Assembly: GCA_037833965.1 (NCBI GenBank)
Contig: AP031358.1
Coordinates: 17,988,001-18,052,000 of the forward strand
DNA: 64,000 bases
Direction: 5' to 3'
Origin: Marchantia polymorpha subsp. ruderalis
Lineage: Eukaryota > Streptophyta > Marchantiopsida > Marchantiales > Marchantiaceae
The stretch's first letter is position 1, and every line of letters starts with the position of its first letter. Under the pieces are notes generated by a model. It saw only the letters and a program-made list of their open reading frames with translations, was not told the origin of the DNA and made no database searches. This document shows positions 25,401 through 42,132 of the stretch, in pieces. The position numbers were made by a program, and so were the translations under genes.

Positions 25401-26238
25401 CCAAAGTAACTTCCATCTAAATATGAGACTTTTGTAAAGCTATTTAGAAAGAAAAAGCATCCTTATATTGGCGACTTTGCATTCGTATGAAATAAATATA
25501 TAAGAATCGTAGGAATGCTGTAATGATAAAAAATCATACTAAAACTAAGTAGGTGCAACAAGATTTTCAAATTAGTAATTCAGCCGAATTCTCAAATTTG
25601 TTTTCGACAATCTAGGCATCATATGTATGACAAGATCTTCTAACAAACTCATTTATCATTCATGGTAAGACCTTTGAGGTTAGTTGTTGGGCTATATTAA
25701 ATCAGGACGAAAATATCTCATCAAGCTGATAGTTCAACTGATAATACTCTAGAACCGATTCTTTCTAACCGATTCTCTACTGATTCTTATCACTCAAGTA
25801 AACTCACTCTTACATCACAATTTTAGATGCATATGTATTTTCTACATTCTAGAATAAACAAAATATAGCATAGTATATTATGCCATATTTTTTATAAAGA
25901 TGCATTATGCTATATTTTTTATTTTATTGTTTTGTATATGTAAGGGTGAACTTATAACTACGTTTTCTTATATCCTCGACCAACTTATTTTGCCCGTCAC
26001 ATTCATCGTTCATTGTAAAGTTGCGCATCACTCGACTTCTGTGCAAGAAATCGTGACTCTTCGACATCTCACGTCATCAAATCCGTGCTGGCAGAGCTAT
26101 TTGGTACGAACAGACATAGCACGAGGAGTTGAACGGAATTTCCTTCTGTCATCGAAAGCTCTGGGCTCGGAGACTTCGATTCGAGCTGGAAGGGGAGTTC
26201 CATTTCGAGTGTCGAGGAGAAGGGATTAGTGAGGACGA
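22475..26238. other. eIF3b 3' region, then AT-rich gene-free DNA, then JmjC gene promoter
   Basis: About 22475-22750 would hold the eIF3b 3' UTR. Between roughly 22810 and 22990 two or three diverged copies of a phrase TGAACGGGATGRAGT...GAGGGTTGGAAA occur. From 23.1 to 25.9 kb the DNA is AT-rich with no gene. The last 250 bases precede the JmjC start codon. Confidence 0.5.
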
Positions 26239-27903
26239 ATGCGCAGTCAAGCGATGGCGTCGAGCGATGGAGACGTCCCTGGACAGAGATCGCATCTGAA
26301 AGTGCTCGGGGAAGTAGCTCGCGTGAGTGCGAGCGAATACGACTACGGGCTGTTCTGGAAGGAGTACATGCGAGCAAACAAGCCTGTCGTGCTCACAGGG
26401 CTGATGGAGTCGTGGCGATCGTGCGAAGATTGGGTGTTGGAATCTGGAGCTCCGAACTTGGATTTCATCGGTGAGAACTTCGGCAGCTCTCGAGTGCAGG
26501 TGGCAGATTGTGCGAGGAAAGAGTTTTCCGACCAGAAGAGGCAGGACATGACGGTCAGGCAGTTTGTGGACTACTGGTCGGCTCTCAGAGACGATGCGGC
26601 CTCCAATTGCAATTCCGAGAGTCGACTTTTGTACCTGAAAGATTGGCATTTCGTCAAGGAATTTCCTGCCTACTGTGCCTACAATACTCCCGAGGCCTTC
26701 TCGGACGATTGGCTGAACACCTTCCTGGACGCGTTTCAAATGCACTCCGTGAGCGCTGAAATCACACCGAAATCATCCAACGATGACAATCAGTGTTCCG
26801 ATTATCGGTTCGTTTACATGGGACCCAAGGGGACATGGACACCTCTACACGCAGATGTGTTGCGGTCGTACAGCTGGTCGGCCAATGTCTGTGGGCGGAA
26901 GAAGTGGCTCTTACTGCCTCCCGAGCAGGTCGAGCTCGTGTACGACAGGTTTCGGAGAAATACAGTGTACGACATTTTCTCCGAGGTTTCAGAACAGCAG
27001 TTCCCAGGGTTTAGTCAGACTCGGTGGATGGAGTGTGATCAGGGACCGGGAGAAATCCTTTTCGTTCCCAGCGGTTGGTTTCATCAGGTGACGAATGTCG
27101 AGGACACGATTTCCATCAATCATAATTGGCTGAATGGCTGCAACCTTCACTGGGCGTGGAAGCTGCTGAGGAAGGAGTACAGGGAAACTGTGGAATCGAT
27201 CGAGGACATTCGCTCCATCGCCAACGACTTCGAGATGTTGTGCCAACGTAATCTTGCTGCTAATTCGGGGATGAATTATCTGGATTTTGCCATTTTTGTC
27301 GCAAAGATGGTTGATGGCAACATCGGATTGCTCTGGGACTTGTTCCAGAAGTCCTTTGGTGAGAAAAAGCTTGCGTTGATCGAAGACTCGGTGTGGAAAT
27401 GTACAATTCATCAATGCCTCTTCAACTTACTGCAGATGAAGCAAATACTTGAAGAGATGATCCTCGAAGACGCGTTCCAGCTGGGAGACAGTTTCGCTGT
27501 TACCGTAAACTGCAAATTTTTGGAGTCTGTGTACAACGTTAGGGCTGAATCAGACGACTGCACAGCTCCTCTTGATGGCAAACTTGCTGTAGAATATGCG
27601 AGAAGTCCAGAGATGCGTTTCATCTCTGCGTTTTTTCGGGTATTTTCTCTCATGGAGGATACCGTCTCCAGCCAACCTATCGAGATTACAGATCTTCTTA
27701 CAGAAGATGACCAAAATCTGAGTGATGCCAAATTGGACCAAGAGTTACCGAGACAAAGAGCTGCAGAAGATTCGGGACCGCTTCTCATTCTGAAAGCTAT
27801 CCAGTATGTGCTGGATACGGCAAGTGGAGCCGGACTTATGGCCTCATATATAGACCAATGTTCAGTAACAATACCAGTAACCTTGACTCTCAATCAGCCC
27901 TGA
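26239..27903 (+). CDS. JMJ20: JmjC-domain oxygenase of the JMJD4 / plant JMJ20 type, single exon
   Basis: A 554-aa protein with a cupin-type JmjC domain over about residues 30-320. The Fe(II) triad is visible: His204 and Asp206 in TPLHAD, and His282 in FVPSGWFHQV. GRKKWLLLPPEQ follows the first two ligands as usual. N-terminal PVVLTGLMESW and CAYNTPEAFSDDWLN, and SINHNWLNGCN after the third ligand, are typical of the JMJD4/JMJ20 branch. Human JMJD4 hydroxylates a translation release factor, while Arabidopsis JMJ20 has been described as a histone arginine demethylase; which activity applies here cannot be told. The C-terminal 200 residues are helical and less conserved. No intron interrupts the frame. 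A second ATG five codons downstream could also start translation. Confidence 0.9.
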   Translation: MRSQAMASSDGDVPGQRSHLKVLGEVARVSASEYDYGLFWKEYMRANKPVVLTGLMESWRSCEDWVLESGAPNLDFIGENFGSSRVQVADCARKEFSDQKRQDMTVRQFVDYWSALRDDAASNCNSESRLLYLKDWHFVKEFPAYCAYNTPEAFSDDWLNTFLDAFQMHSVSAEITPKSSNDDNQCSDYRFVYMGPKGTWTPLHADVLRSYSWSANVCGRKKWLLLPPEQVELVYDRFRRNTVYDIFSEVSEQQFPGFSQTRWMECDQGPGEILFVPSGWFHQVTNVEDTISINHNWLNGCNLHWAWKLLRKEYRETVESIEDIRSIANDFEMLCQRNLAANSGMNYLDFAIFVAKMVDGNIGLLWDLFQKSFGEKKLALIEDSVWKCTIHQCLFNLLQMKQILEEMILEDAFQLGDSFAVTVNCKFLESVYNVRAESDDCTAPLDGKLAVEYARSPEMRFISAFFRVFSLMEDTVSSQPIEITDLLTEDDQNLSDAKLDQELPRQRAAEDSGPLLILKAIQYVLDTASGAGLMASYIDQCSVTIPVTLTLNQP

Positions 27904-29306
27904 AAACGATGTCTAAGATTTGTCCCTGCCTCTTTTTGAATTCCCTCAGTACACCTCCACTACGTCCAATTGCGTTTCCACTGCCAACTGTGCAATTGAT
28001 TATTCCCGAAATCCGCACGCCCACAAAACTTGTGATCTACGTTCCATTCCGGAACATCGCTCTTACCGTAACACAATATTATCACTTAGAAGAAGTAACA
28101 TCCACTCACTCACTCACCCGAATACATTCAATTGGTGTTGGATTACTAAATTTGAGATCCTTCCTCTGAAGACTATGGACATGATACATACGCACGGTGA
28201 ACATCAATTACCCGAACAAAACAACTGGAATTGTGGCCTTTGTAGACACTGTACGAAATCCTTTCACTACGCAATCAATAGGATTTCGTAGTGTCTTAAG
28301 TGATATTCCAGTATGTTCAGCACGTCTTGAAAAAGGTCGAAGGATGACAAAGCATAAGCAACGAAGGTTTGGGTTAAGGAAGCAGCCCTCTAGAGGATAT
28401 TGATTCACAGATGACTCCGTCGGATGAAAATGCTAGCAACATTAGACTTTGGTAACTTCATGCAAGTCAACACAGCCTTACGACAGGTGAAACACCGAGG
28501 AGATAAGACGGCCGGCTCAAGAGCGAGTAACGCAACACTCTTGTGTGATCGTCGGGTTGGACTCATGACTGTTTGCTTCCCTCGGTGCGACGGCAGACTT
28601 GTAATGCAGTGTAGTCGATGATCAAGCGCAAAACAGAGAACTAACTGAGCTGATACGCTGTTCCTCCCTGAGAACTTCGGACAATTTAGTATATCGTAAA
28701 CCTCGTATCTCCATTCTTATGGGTAGATATGAGTGTGAAGCTCGAAATAAGCTCACATGTGAAAGCCCACAGGTTTCAACTGCATGTACAATTTTTATAC
28801 TTTCGTGCGACAGTGGCAATTGACAAGAACACTGGTATCATCGAGACAGTGAACCGAAATACCTTTGGCAAACTATGTAATACACCTACAGTTCCTCGTG
28901 TGCTGGCAACGCACCTTTTCTTGGCACAAAATTGATTTAGCCAAAACCAGTATTGATACTATTGTCTCACCGCTAACTATGACTACCCCAGCTGTGCTCT
29001 GCTTTGTCAGAGCATGGGCAATGCGCATGCATGCCTTCACGAGACTTTGTAGAATTGGGTAAGTTGTAGACAACTCACACTACAATTCGTTGGAGTCTCA
29101 ACCCTCCATTTTAAGTCACCCGGCAGGTCATATACATAGAGTCTGAAATATAGTCACACTTACGCTCTTTGACATTAATGTTACGCAGGAGAGAAGCCCA
29201 CACCGGGCCTCGCTCCGTGATGTTTCGGAAACCCAGCTACCTATGACAAAATTGGAATCCTCAATCTCCCGACACCTGTTGAGAAATCGGGAAATTTGGC
29301 GCTTCG
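27904..29306. other. Intergenic region between the convergent JmjC and PHF5A genes
   Basis: Holds the two 3' UTRs. Short frames on both strands have no recognisable domains. A hairpin at 28245-28295 pairs GACACTGTACGAAATCCT with AGGATTTCGTAGTGTC (two-base bulge, 17-base loop). No RNA gene is recognised. Confidence 0.5.
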
Positions 29307-29639
29307 CTATCGTTTCTTAAACCCGTACTTCTTCCGCTCGTAAAACAGATCCGTTTTGGCACTTCCAAGATTAACAATTTTCGGACAACCGTCGCGGTCC
29401 TTCTCCTGCTGCGTGCACTCTTTGCAATAGTACGCATCCGATATTCCCAAGCCTCCGCATATAACACATCTGCCCTGATACGATCCGTAGTTGCACTCAT
29501 CGCAAACCCTAACGAGGGTACAAGGCCGCACGTAAGAATCGCAGATGACGCACTTTCCATCGCATTTCTCGCACAGGCGCCCGATTGCGATCCCCGGTTG
29601 CTTCCTGCACATAATCAAATCCGGATGATGCTTCGCCAT
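29307..29639 (-). CDS. PHF5A: PHF5A / SF3b14b, small zinc-finger subunit of splicing factor SF3b
   Basis: A 110-aa protein, the invariant length of this family, nearly identical throughout to animal and plant PHF5A. It is part of the U2 snRNP SF3b complex and helps hold the branch-point adenosine. Thirteen cysteines (11, 23, 26, 30, 33, 40, 46, 49, 58, 61, 72, 75, 85) form the knotted zinc-binding fold; [18 protein letters not shown] and [16 protein letters not shown] are diagnostic, and the tail [14 protein letters not shown] is conserved. Tyr36, which in human PHF5A lines the branch-site pocket, is present. The single-exon form is usual in plants. Start context has G at -3 and +4. It converges with the JmjC gene 1.4 kb away. 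Confidence 0.98.
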   Translation of the reverse strand: MAKHHPDLIMCRKQPGIAIGRLCEKCDGKCVICDSYVRPCTLVRVCDECNYGSYQGRCVICGGLGISDAYYCKECTQQEKDRDGCPKIVNLGSAKTDLFYERKKYGFKKR

Positions 29640-30423
29640 CTCGCTCCACTTCCTACCGAGCTATGGCCGCAGCACCTCGCCTCACCTTCGACGCTCTCCT
29701 GGCCAGCTCCTGAACCCGCGCTCCACTTCCGAAATGGCGAGCGAGCGCAAATTGCAGCGCGAGCGGGAACGAGAATCCTCGAAGCCTCGAGCGAGCCTCG
29801 TCCCGTCAGCTCGGCGGATTCGAACGCACGTTAACGGGACACGGCCGGGCCTGCGCATGTACACTGGAGCCCTAGAAGACGTGGGCTCACCCCGCCGGTT
29901 AATTCCACGCTAACTCTAGTTTAGCTATATGTTATGCTTAATTCCTCCCCTTAGCCAGTTCGGATCCTCTCGACGAGTTGATTATTCGCTGGTGCTTTCA
30001 GGCCGTCCTATTTTTAATTATTCTTATACGAAAAAACTGTCTTTTGGTATTTTGATTTTTATTTGGAAGGAGCAGTATGTCTCATATTGCAGAAATGGTT
30101 AGCACTTTTAATAATTTTTACGAAATATTAAGTGTCGAAGTAGGTCAAAATTTTTATTGGCAATTATGTAGTTTTCATCGGGAAGTTATAAGGTGAGGAT
30201 TAATAAAATGTGGCATGGCGAGTCTAGGGGATTATAACACCAACCTAGAGCAATTAAATTTCTTGAGGTTTAGTTTGAAGGTTGTCTATGGCCGGGGCTG
30301 AATCATCGCGAATTGCTAACATGTCTATACCGCTTTTTCCCCCAAAGATAAAGTGTAGACTACCATGCTACTGATTTATTGAAGTTGATTTATAACTTAT
30401 AAATCAAAATTAAAGTTAAAATT

Positions 30424-30496
30424 AAGAGAAAAATAATGTGTAGGGAGAATTACGTATTAATTATAAGTCATTCTCCCTACACACTAATTTTCTTTT
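30424..30496. repeat. Hairpin, 27-base arms, GTGTAGGGAGAAT core
   Basis: The left arm 30424-30450 and right arm 30470-30496 pair over 27 bases with a few mismatches; the inner 13 bases (GTGTAGGGAGAAT) pair perfectly. The loop is 19 AT-rich bases. No protein-coding potential. It could be a small foldback element. Confidence 0.6.
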
Positions 30497-30949
30497 GCAC
30501 CTTCCACTGGTTCATTCTTTTCTTTATTCTTTAGTCTTCCAGATATTTACCTATTTTATCATCTATTTTGATATGAAAACTTTATATAAGAAATCACTGA
30601 TGATTTAACTGTGAAACTCAGACGTATGATTTGAATTGATTAGATTATATGATGATTTGAGAGGCTCTTGTAGAATATTTGATAACTTTATTATTTCCTT
30701 GGGAAGCAAGATGTTCCTTGAGGATTTTACGAATGAAAAATGGCTATAGTAATCGAACCATGCTAAGAAATTAAGTTGTTCCGCGAGTTAAAACTTTGAG
30801 AATCTACGGAAAAATAATACGGAGGATTTCAAATCCGCTATAGAAAATAAAATATTTTTCTTATATTGTGCAAAATTTGATTCCGAAACTAAAGTTAGAA
30901 ATCTGTCCGTGTTATAAATTAAAATTAAGGTTCCATCTAAATTTGTTGG

Positions 30950-30952
<3 letters not shown>

Positions 30953-30989
<37 letters not shown>
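30953..30989. repeat. (AT)n microsatellite, about 18 units
   Basis: An uninterrupted AT dinucleotide run of 37 bases. Confidence 0.95.
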
Positions 30990-30993
<4 letters not shown>

Positions 30994-32447
30994 GACGATC
31001 ACATCACCGAGGTGAAATATCTTTGATCAATGATGTAGTCATACAGTTGTAGAAGTGGTTCTTACTTAGAAGTCGTCACTCAAACTCCAAATATACAATA
31101 TCTGTAAACATTTTTGCATCTTATCATGATTCATATCATTAGGAACAAGAATCTCTTCAAAGTTTTCATTTTTCCAACTTTGCTCATGTGAGATACTTTT
31201 TTTCCCCATCAAAAAATGTTGCACACTTGGAATATGAAACACTTGTTTGAAATTCATCAATAACTTGAATATTGATTCTTTTTCATCAGTAGAATTTGAT
31301 GGTTTGATTTTCTTACACTAAAATCTTTTTTATTGAAAAAGCTTTGGGTGAAGAGTGTTGTGGGGAAAATTGAACGAAAGGAAGCACAAGGCAGCACCAT
31401 CTACTCTTCTTACCACTGTGGTAATATATATATGCATCCTTTTTCAAAGAGTAAGTATTTACTTGATGGGATACCATCAAAACTGATCTTGCTCAATAGA
31501 CCTATCAAGTTTAGTTTAACACGATGGGATCCCATCCACGGCACACCGTCAGAAAATTCTAAAACATGTTAATGAACACACACGCATATGATGAGAGCTT
31601 TAGTGTACCTCTACGATCGCAAATCGCAAACCTTTGTGAGTGCACAAAGGTTTTGGATTTTGAGCTGTCGGAAATTCGACTTGGTGAGCAAGAGCGGAAA
31701 TGTGGAATCTATGGAGGAAATTCATAAGGAGTGAAGAGTAGTAATTGTGAATCCGAGTGTCAGGTAGTTTTACAAATTTGGATTCAATGGAGAAGTCTAG
31801 GACGAAGAAAGATCAGGGTCCAATTGCACTAAGTGGAAATTTGAGCTATTCAATGATGGACGACGAGGACAGTCTCGCTGTTACAGTTTCACTCTTTGCA
31901 ACGTATTGTTAGTACTAGAACATGTGTGACGTGTATCGTCAACGAGATCTCATTGGATAAAACGAAATTTAAAGAGTCCCAGTAAGCAGTTTAGGTTCTG
32001 ATGTGGTCCCATCAAATAAATACCCAATGTCTCCTTGCAAGAGACATCTGGTTCAAGTTTACTCACAATCATTTATTTGTGAAATTGTTTTACAAGTCAT
32101 GTAGACTTGTAGTTTATGTGAAAAAATATGTAATAACATTGTTTTTCGATACATGAGGGTTAAAAAGTATCAACTCACAACTTTCGTGTGAACCAACTAA
32201 AATTTTAAGTGGTGACTGCTTGGCCATAGGGTTGGCAATAGTGATGGGCATGTATTAAACCATAGTATTATACACACATTATGATACAAGGCTTAAAAAA
32301 TTGCATTGTTCTTGATTTCATTAAAACTTACTATGTGATATGCTTATTTGTATCATCATCTTGACCAAATAGTTTCAAATCAAAGTGTTTAGAATTCAAA
32401 TCTGAGGTTCGGAAAGTCCTCCGCATCCACCGAAGATTGATTCAACT

Positions 32448-32660
32448 GGCTTTATTCTTTGACGGATAAAAACTTGAACTGATACCTCATATCATTGGGT
32501 TGCATTTGCAACACAATTGGATTTATTCTTTGATGGATGAAAACTTGGACTGACCCCTCATATCATTGGGTTGCATTTGCAACACAATTGGCTTTATACT
32601 TTGATGGATGAAAACTTGAACTGACCCCTCACATCATTGGGTTGCATTTGCGACACAATG
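32448..32660. repeat. Three tandem copies of a 71-bp unit
   Basis: Copies start at 32448, 32519 and 32590, each opening GGMTTTATWCTTTGAYGGAT and ending GCATTTGCRACACAATK. They differ by a few substitutions and keep exactly 71-bp spacing. No coding frame runs through all three. Confidence 0.9.
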
Positions 32661-32716
32661 TACATCAAACCAATCATAAAATTAGGTCGCACGGTGCATG
32701 CCATCACATGAGTTTC

Positions 32717-32752
32717 CAAATCTTCGACCTTGGCTGCAAGGTCGAAGATTTG
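32717..32752. repeat. Perfect 16-bp stem hairpin with four-base loop
   Basis: CAAATCTTCGACCTTG at 32717-32732 is followed by GCTG and the exact reverse complement at 32737-32752. It lies 57 bases after the 71-bp tandem array. Confidence 0.85.
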
Positions 32753-34184
32753 CTTGGGCAAATTGTTAGAATCGATTATACTCCATGTAGGGTGTCGATG
32801 TCTGCCTCAGCGGCGGCAAACATCTACTGGATGTATGTGATCAATGATATGGAAAATGCTCAAATTGCAATGCGTGAAGGGGAAGTCTTGAGTCCAAAGT
32901 CTCACCAATGCATTTTCAAATCATTTTTTTGCAATTTAAAAACTTTACAACTAACTTTGGAATATTGTACATTTCAAATTTATATAATAATGTATTAAAC
33001 TCACAAAATTTGGGCGTTTAGCATTATACCCGACACTAGCTGCGAGTGCAGTAAGACAGGAAATAGGACGAAGTTTGCAAACCTCCTACCGGATGGAGTA
33101 TTTCGTAAAGACCAAAATATCTTACTCACAGCTGGCCCTAGTAAGAAAATTTCAGATTTTGACAACCCGTGGTGTCAGGAACGCTCAAGGTTGCCGGTGA
33201 TTTTGAACAGACCGCGCGGCATTCCCACCTACCTTGCACACGAATGCTCCATTTAGCATTATAATCCAGGTGATCAGGCTGTCTTACACTACAGTTTGAG
33301 GACGCACCGGGTAAAAGTTAGAAAATCACTTAGTGGCAATAATTCCTCTCACGGCGAAAGAGATATTATTGCCAGACATTCAGATGATGAAAATCAGTAT
33401 CCAGATCCGATGTCAATTGGAAAACATTGGTCTAGGTGAATCAGTTGAGCGTCAGAAATAACACACATACGGAGTGATCGGCGTGTGTCCATGCGTTTGC
33501 TCTGGCTAGGATGCAACTTTTGTGAATGTGTACTGTTTTAGCTGAAGACTTTCTGTTAAGTCGTGAAATTCTCTTACGGTAAGTACTATTGATCTATACA
33601 TTGCTTAAAAAGTCCGGACAAATCTGAACTGAGTTTCCTCAGTTCAGTTTGGTAAACGCATCCAAAGTAGAGGAGCAAGGAACTCAGCCCAAAAACGGGT
33701 TGACACAAAAAGTACTGAACAGCTTTCTAGGTAGAAGTAAAACCCCATCCAACAGCTCATTCGATTGTCAATCAAGTGTAATCCGGTTGACGTTGAATGT
33801 ACAACGTAAACTGAAATTTCATGCTGATTTGACTATTCGACGATGGTTACAGATTCTGGAAGAGTGTCTGCATTTGAGATGATGGTCATCCGCAGTATCT
33901 GCCTATATATACTCAACATGATGGGATCACGACCCAGCTGCATGCGGTTACATCAACGGAACCTGCGTGGTGAAATACGCTAGCAAACTCTTAGACGTGT
34001 CGTAAAGCTCCTCAAAACCCATACATATGGTCAAAATTGTATTCTAAAAGTACAAAGTTAAGAGCTATGAGCCGGAAACCAGGAAGCACTTATGCCCTTC
34101 AGTAGAAACAACTATCTCTATCAATCTCAGTACATGTCTCTAAGTATCGTCAACCACCGTCTAGCCCTCGCTAGATGAAATATC

Positions 34185-39100
<4,916 letters not shown>

Positions 39101-39331
39101 TGCAGGATAATTTGCAACGAGTGAAACATAAATACATATGAATACAAAAGACAAGATGAGGACACACGTGGTTCATCCATCTAGACTACGTCCACAAGCT
39201 AGCTAAAAAACGACTTTGAAAAAACAAGCAGGGGATGCAGATTAGTGACTGGGGTATAAATATCTTAGTTCCAACTGACTTCAACTGACACAAAATAGAA
39301 GGTTATCCCAAAAATGGAGTTAACAGCAATA
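39101..39331 (-). repeat. 3' LTR of the older Copia element
   Basis: Aligns with 41851-42109 with many substitutions and small indels. Shared blocks include TTTGCAAC, GAAACATAAA, AAACGACTTTGA and CCAAAAATGGAGTT. Confidence 0.7.
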
Positions 39332-39880
39332 ATCTCCCCCTTATCTCATGTTGAGAGAATAATAACATCTATAACCTATATGATTATTTCCGCGGTAAGT
39401 TTGAGAAAGAAAAACCTAATACACGGCACCTCTTTATAACTAGAGTTAACTAGATGCGGATCTTCACACATCCAACACCTTCAATCCTACAGGGTTGATC
39501 ATTTCTCATAAGAACTGATACGTCATATCAGTTCTTAAAAAACTGTCTAAATAACATATGTGATAAGAATAAGCACTATCAAGAATCCATATGTTACCAA
39601 CAACCTTTGATGAATTGCATAAGGCATAGCTCTAACATCATAGTTCACACTGCAACAAATCATACTCTTTAGGATCAATATGTTTTGTCACATTCGCCAA
39701 CAGAGAGGGATTTGTGCCTTTGATCTTCTTCACCTAACAGTCCTTTTTGACATGGTCACTCTTTCCACATCGCCAATGAACTACCGTCTTTCTCTCAAGT
39801 GTCTTACCCCTAGACTTCTCCCTTTGGATACAATGTCCAACACGTTTTTCATCCTTGTCTTTCCTTGAACGTGACCAAGC

Positions 39881-40282
39881 TTAAATCACGTTCAGTGCTA
39901 TCTTGGAAGAATTGGATGGATGAGATGATAACATCATCTTCCGTTGAAGATCGTCTGTCAAAAGAGCACTTACAACTTCTTTGTAAATAATAGTCTTCCT
40001 ATCACAATGGAGAATGACACTTGGTAGCGTCTGATACGATGGCGGTAGCGAGATGAGGAGATGAAGAATTTTCATCTCATCTGAAATCTCCTTGTTAAGA
40101 TTCTGAAGATATATCACAAGATCATCAAAGGCGTCGATGTGATCATGGATATTCGTCCCACAATCTTTCATCTTGAAGGTCATGAGCTTCAAGTAAGTGT
40201 ACAAGTTGTTTGACAATTCCATGTGATGGAATTGTTGTTTTAGATTTTCAAACAATACAATTACCTCGTCATACTCTTCCAC
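39881..40282 (-). pseudogene. Copia gag fragment (UBN2-like)
   Basis: A 133-codon minus-strand frame with SLPPSYQTLPSVILHCDRKT and VVSALLTDDLQRK, the conserved end of the Copia gag helical domain (UBN2 type). The N-terminal part of gag and everything after it (zinc knuckle, protease, integrase, RT) are missing, so only a capsid-domain piece survives. It belongs to the 39101-42109 element and is in the same orientation. Confidence 0.75.
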
Positions 40283-40526
40283 CTACTTCAAAACCGCAAG
40301 TCAAAGATATCCCAAAACGATGTGCACTGTATGTTCTTGCAAATACTTTCACTCAATACCTCTAAGGGTGTCGGGTTTTTTCCTCAACAGCATGCTAAGG
40401 CCCATGGCCTTCAACTTCTCCTTTACATGCCTTTTCCAAAGCAGGTAGTTTTTGCGTACATCAAACTTGATGATATCATAATCAAATATTCCGGCATGTC
40501 TTGCTACCATCTCCGTCAGACAAAAT

Positions 40527-41300
40527 TTGGAACTTGTGGCAATTTACTCCTTTTCGTTCATTTGTTACCTTCCTTCGGTTACATCAATGGTTTCGTTAGG
40601 TCGATAGCTTTCCAAATACCCAATTTGCCTATATTTAAAAGAAAATTCTGTTGAAGTAAATATTTACCGTATGGAATAGTTTTAGATTTGTCCGGAGCTG
40701 CCCACTACTTCTCGAATATCTATGCAATAGTAGGCTAAGAATATTCCATCCACCGCTTGTGCGCTAACTCTTGCTCTGCTTCTACTCGATGCTGCTGGCA
40801 GTGTGATTTGTGTCAACAAAATAAGCATCTTCATTTCTGTTCAACAAAAACTTGAAGTTGTGGCAATTTTCTCCTTTCAACTCATTTGTTACCTTCTCTA
40901 GGTTTCACCAATGCCATAGTTACATCGATAGCTTTTCAACGATTACCAATTTGCCTATATTTAGAGAAATATTTTATTGAAGAAAATATTTATCATGTGA
41001 AATATTCTTGAAGAATATTTTTGAATATGCTACTGCTGGGAGCGGCCAACTCCGGACAGTAGCGGGCACAAAATATTCCATCCGCCACTTCCGCACTAAC
41101 TCTCACTTCGATTTCGCTCGATGCTAATGGCAATCTGATTTGTGTCAAAAAAAACATGCACCTTCTTGCTGCGCCGGTCGCTTGTGCGCTAGCTTGCTTC
41201 GCTTCCGCTTGATGATGCTGCTAGTCTATTTTCTGTCAAAAAAATGCGAGTCTGCGTGCTGCCGCTACATTGCCGTCTCCTCGCCAAAAAAATATTTGCA
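40527..41300. repeat. Degenerate tandem repeat, unit about 320 bp, in the older Copia leader
   Basis: A block beginning ACTTGTGGCAATTTACTCCTT near 40530 recurs near 40855 (ACTTGAAGTTGTGGCAATTT). Each is followed by ATTTGCCTATATTTA, then AATATTCCATCCRCC and TGTGTCAA. A third partial unit (CTTGTGCGCTAGCTTGC) follows near 41180. The units lie between the primer site and the gag fragment. Confidence 0.65.
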
Positions 41301-41850
41301 ACTCCAATTCTAATTTTCATCAAAAATTTTGATTTCATCCGTGAAGACTAAAATGTTGACGTCTATATCTCTCCATTCCGGCAACAAAGTTCAGCATATG
41401 ATCGTTTGTTGTCGAGTTCAAGCGATGACAAACAGCACCTGGTCTACATCAACTAGTACTCTCCAAAATTCTCAAGATATTCCATGTTGATGAAACTTCG
41501 AATCTACAGGTTTTTGCTTCAAAGCTGCTCCGGCAATTCCAATTTCACCAAATAGCAGAGTGTTTCACAAAGATAAAATTTGAGACATTGGGCAAGAAAT
41601 TTTGAGTAAAACACTCTCAGAAGGGAGACAGGAAGTAAAAGTCAATTTCGGATAGATCACTGCCACACTTTTGAGAGTTGAATTCCGAATTCCAACTGCA
41701 TTTTATTAAGGACTTACATAACTTCGTCCCGCGTTCACCAAACCTTCTGCACCACCAAATTCTAAAAAAGAGAAACTTGTTTTGTTTTCATCCGAACTAT
41801 AGTTTCAAAGAACTTCATCTGGGATCAACTCGAGCTCTGATATCACTTTA

Positions 41851-42109
41851 TGCAGAACAATTTGCAACCAATGGCAAATGAAACATAAACACAGATGACT
41901 ACACAAGACAAGACGAGTACACACACAAGTACGTGGTTAACCCTTCTGGGCTACATACACGGATCAAAACGACTTTGATAAATTACGCAGCTAAACGACT
42001 TTGATAAATTATGCAGCGGGGGTACAGACTTATGAGTGAGGGTGTAAGTACCACGGTCTCAACCGACAGAAAATAGACAATTATTCCAAAAATGGAGTTG
42101 ATAGCAACA
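41851..42109 (-). repeat. 5' LTR of the older Copia element
   Basis: Carries the tRNA primer site at its inner edge (41834-41845, five-base spacer). It contains a short internal duplication of AAACGACTTTGATAAATTAYGCAG near 41967-42016. Confidence 0.7.
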
Positions 42110-42132
42110 ATTTTTCTATTCAAACGATATAA

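Larger units (their letters stand above)
29640..34184. other. Gene-free region with microsatellite, hairpins and tandem repeats
   Basis: The first 250 bases are GC-rich and would hold the PHF5A promoter. The rest is AT-rich. Structured elements inside are listed separately (30424-30496, 30953-30989, 32448-32660, 32717-32752). Short open frames near 31333-31572, 32642-32998 and 33649-33882 show no domain. Confidence 0.55.
39101..42109 (-). mobile_element. Deleted Copia-type LTR retrotransposon (older copy)
   Basis: Two diverged direct repeats, about 39101-39331 and 41851-42109, both start TGCAG on the plus strand and end near GGAGTTRAYAGCAAYA. Immediately inside the right repeat, 41834-41845 is the complement of TGATATCAGAGC, a good match to an initiator-Met tRNA primer site, so the right repeat is the 5' LTR and the element reads leftward. 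Inside the left repeat a purine tract (AAGGGGGAG on the minus strand) fits a polypurine tract. The 2.5 kb interior holds a gag-like frame and tandem repeats but no pol. It is therefore non-autonomous or internally deleted. LTR ends were set by eye. Confidence 0.75.
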
